DNA of 5,220 bases. It comes from Candidatus Bathyarchaeota archaeon (GTDB lineage Archaea; Thermoproteota; Bathyarchaeia; TCS64). Of the stretch, positions 5,081 through 5,220 are shown one piece after another (the first letter of the stretch is position 1; every line of letters starts with the position of its first letter). The notes below the pieces were generated by a model. The model ran no database searches, was not told where the DNA came from, and saw only the letters and a program-made list of their open reading frames with translations. The stretch spans positions 1 to 5,220 of the forward strand of contig JAEHCT010000113.1 of NCBI GenBank assembly GCA_020697635.1. The letters run 5' to 3'. The position numbers and the translations under genes are program-made.

Positions 5081-5220
5081 AAATTATTCAATGTGACAGA
5101 CGCGCAGACAACGTGGTCATTTAATATTCGTTACAACCAGAGACATCTCGTCTACCTCCCGCGTGAAGTGTTTACCAGTCTAACTGTGTTCGAGCCTGAC
5201 CCGGGGCTCCATTTTTATCC

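Noticed and set aside
5161..5215. Possible third tRNA 3' end (GTTCGAGCC ... GGGGCTCCA followed by T5)
   Set aside because: The sequence has a T-loop-like GTTCGAG and a terminal CTCCA before a T-run, but the flanking bases do not form a T-stem, and no matching acceptor 5' strand or D-arm lies upstream.

Overview
The window looks archaeal. Both tRNA genes end in an encoded CCA. Most protein genes have a TATA-like box about 25-31 bases before the start codon and little or no room for a leader, which suggests leaderless or nearly leaderless mRNAs. The DNA is fairly GC-rich, with AT-rich dips only at promoters. A TACK-type (Thermoproteota-like) archaeon is a reasonable guess, but the lineage cannot be fixed from this sequence alone.

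Layout: bases 1-144 hold no supported gene. A tRNA-Asn(GTT) lies on the plus strand (145-222). It faces two minus-strand genes: a membrane-anchored coiled-coil protein of unknown function (227-1117) and, upstream of it, thiamine-monophosphate kinase ThiL (1158-2150). A short AT-rich divergent promoter region (2151-2255) separates thiL from a plus-strand class III (CaiB/BaiF) CoA-transferase (2256-3419). A plus-strand tRNA-Thr(CGT) follows (3476-3551). Its 3' end overlaps the end of a minus-strand SAM-dependent methyltransferase gene (3530-4354), whose stop codon lies inside the tRNA T-loop. The methyltransferase is transcribed divergently from a TetR-family regulator (4472-5080). Bases 5081-5220 hold no convincing gene.

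The most interesting part is the roughly 115-base spacer between the methyltransferase and the TetR gene. It carries three exact copies of the 10-bp palindrome TCGAATTCGA, arranged in two larger inverted repeats. One block adjoins the TATA/BRE region of the tetR promoter. The other lies at the predicted transcription start of the methyltransferase. The simplest reading is that the TetR protein represses both itself and the methyltransferase, giving a small ligand-responsive two-gene module of unknown substrate. The other genes (ThiL, CoA-transferase, tRNAs) are ordinary housekeeping or metabolic genes with no visible functional link to that module.
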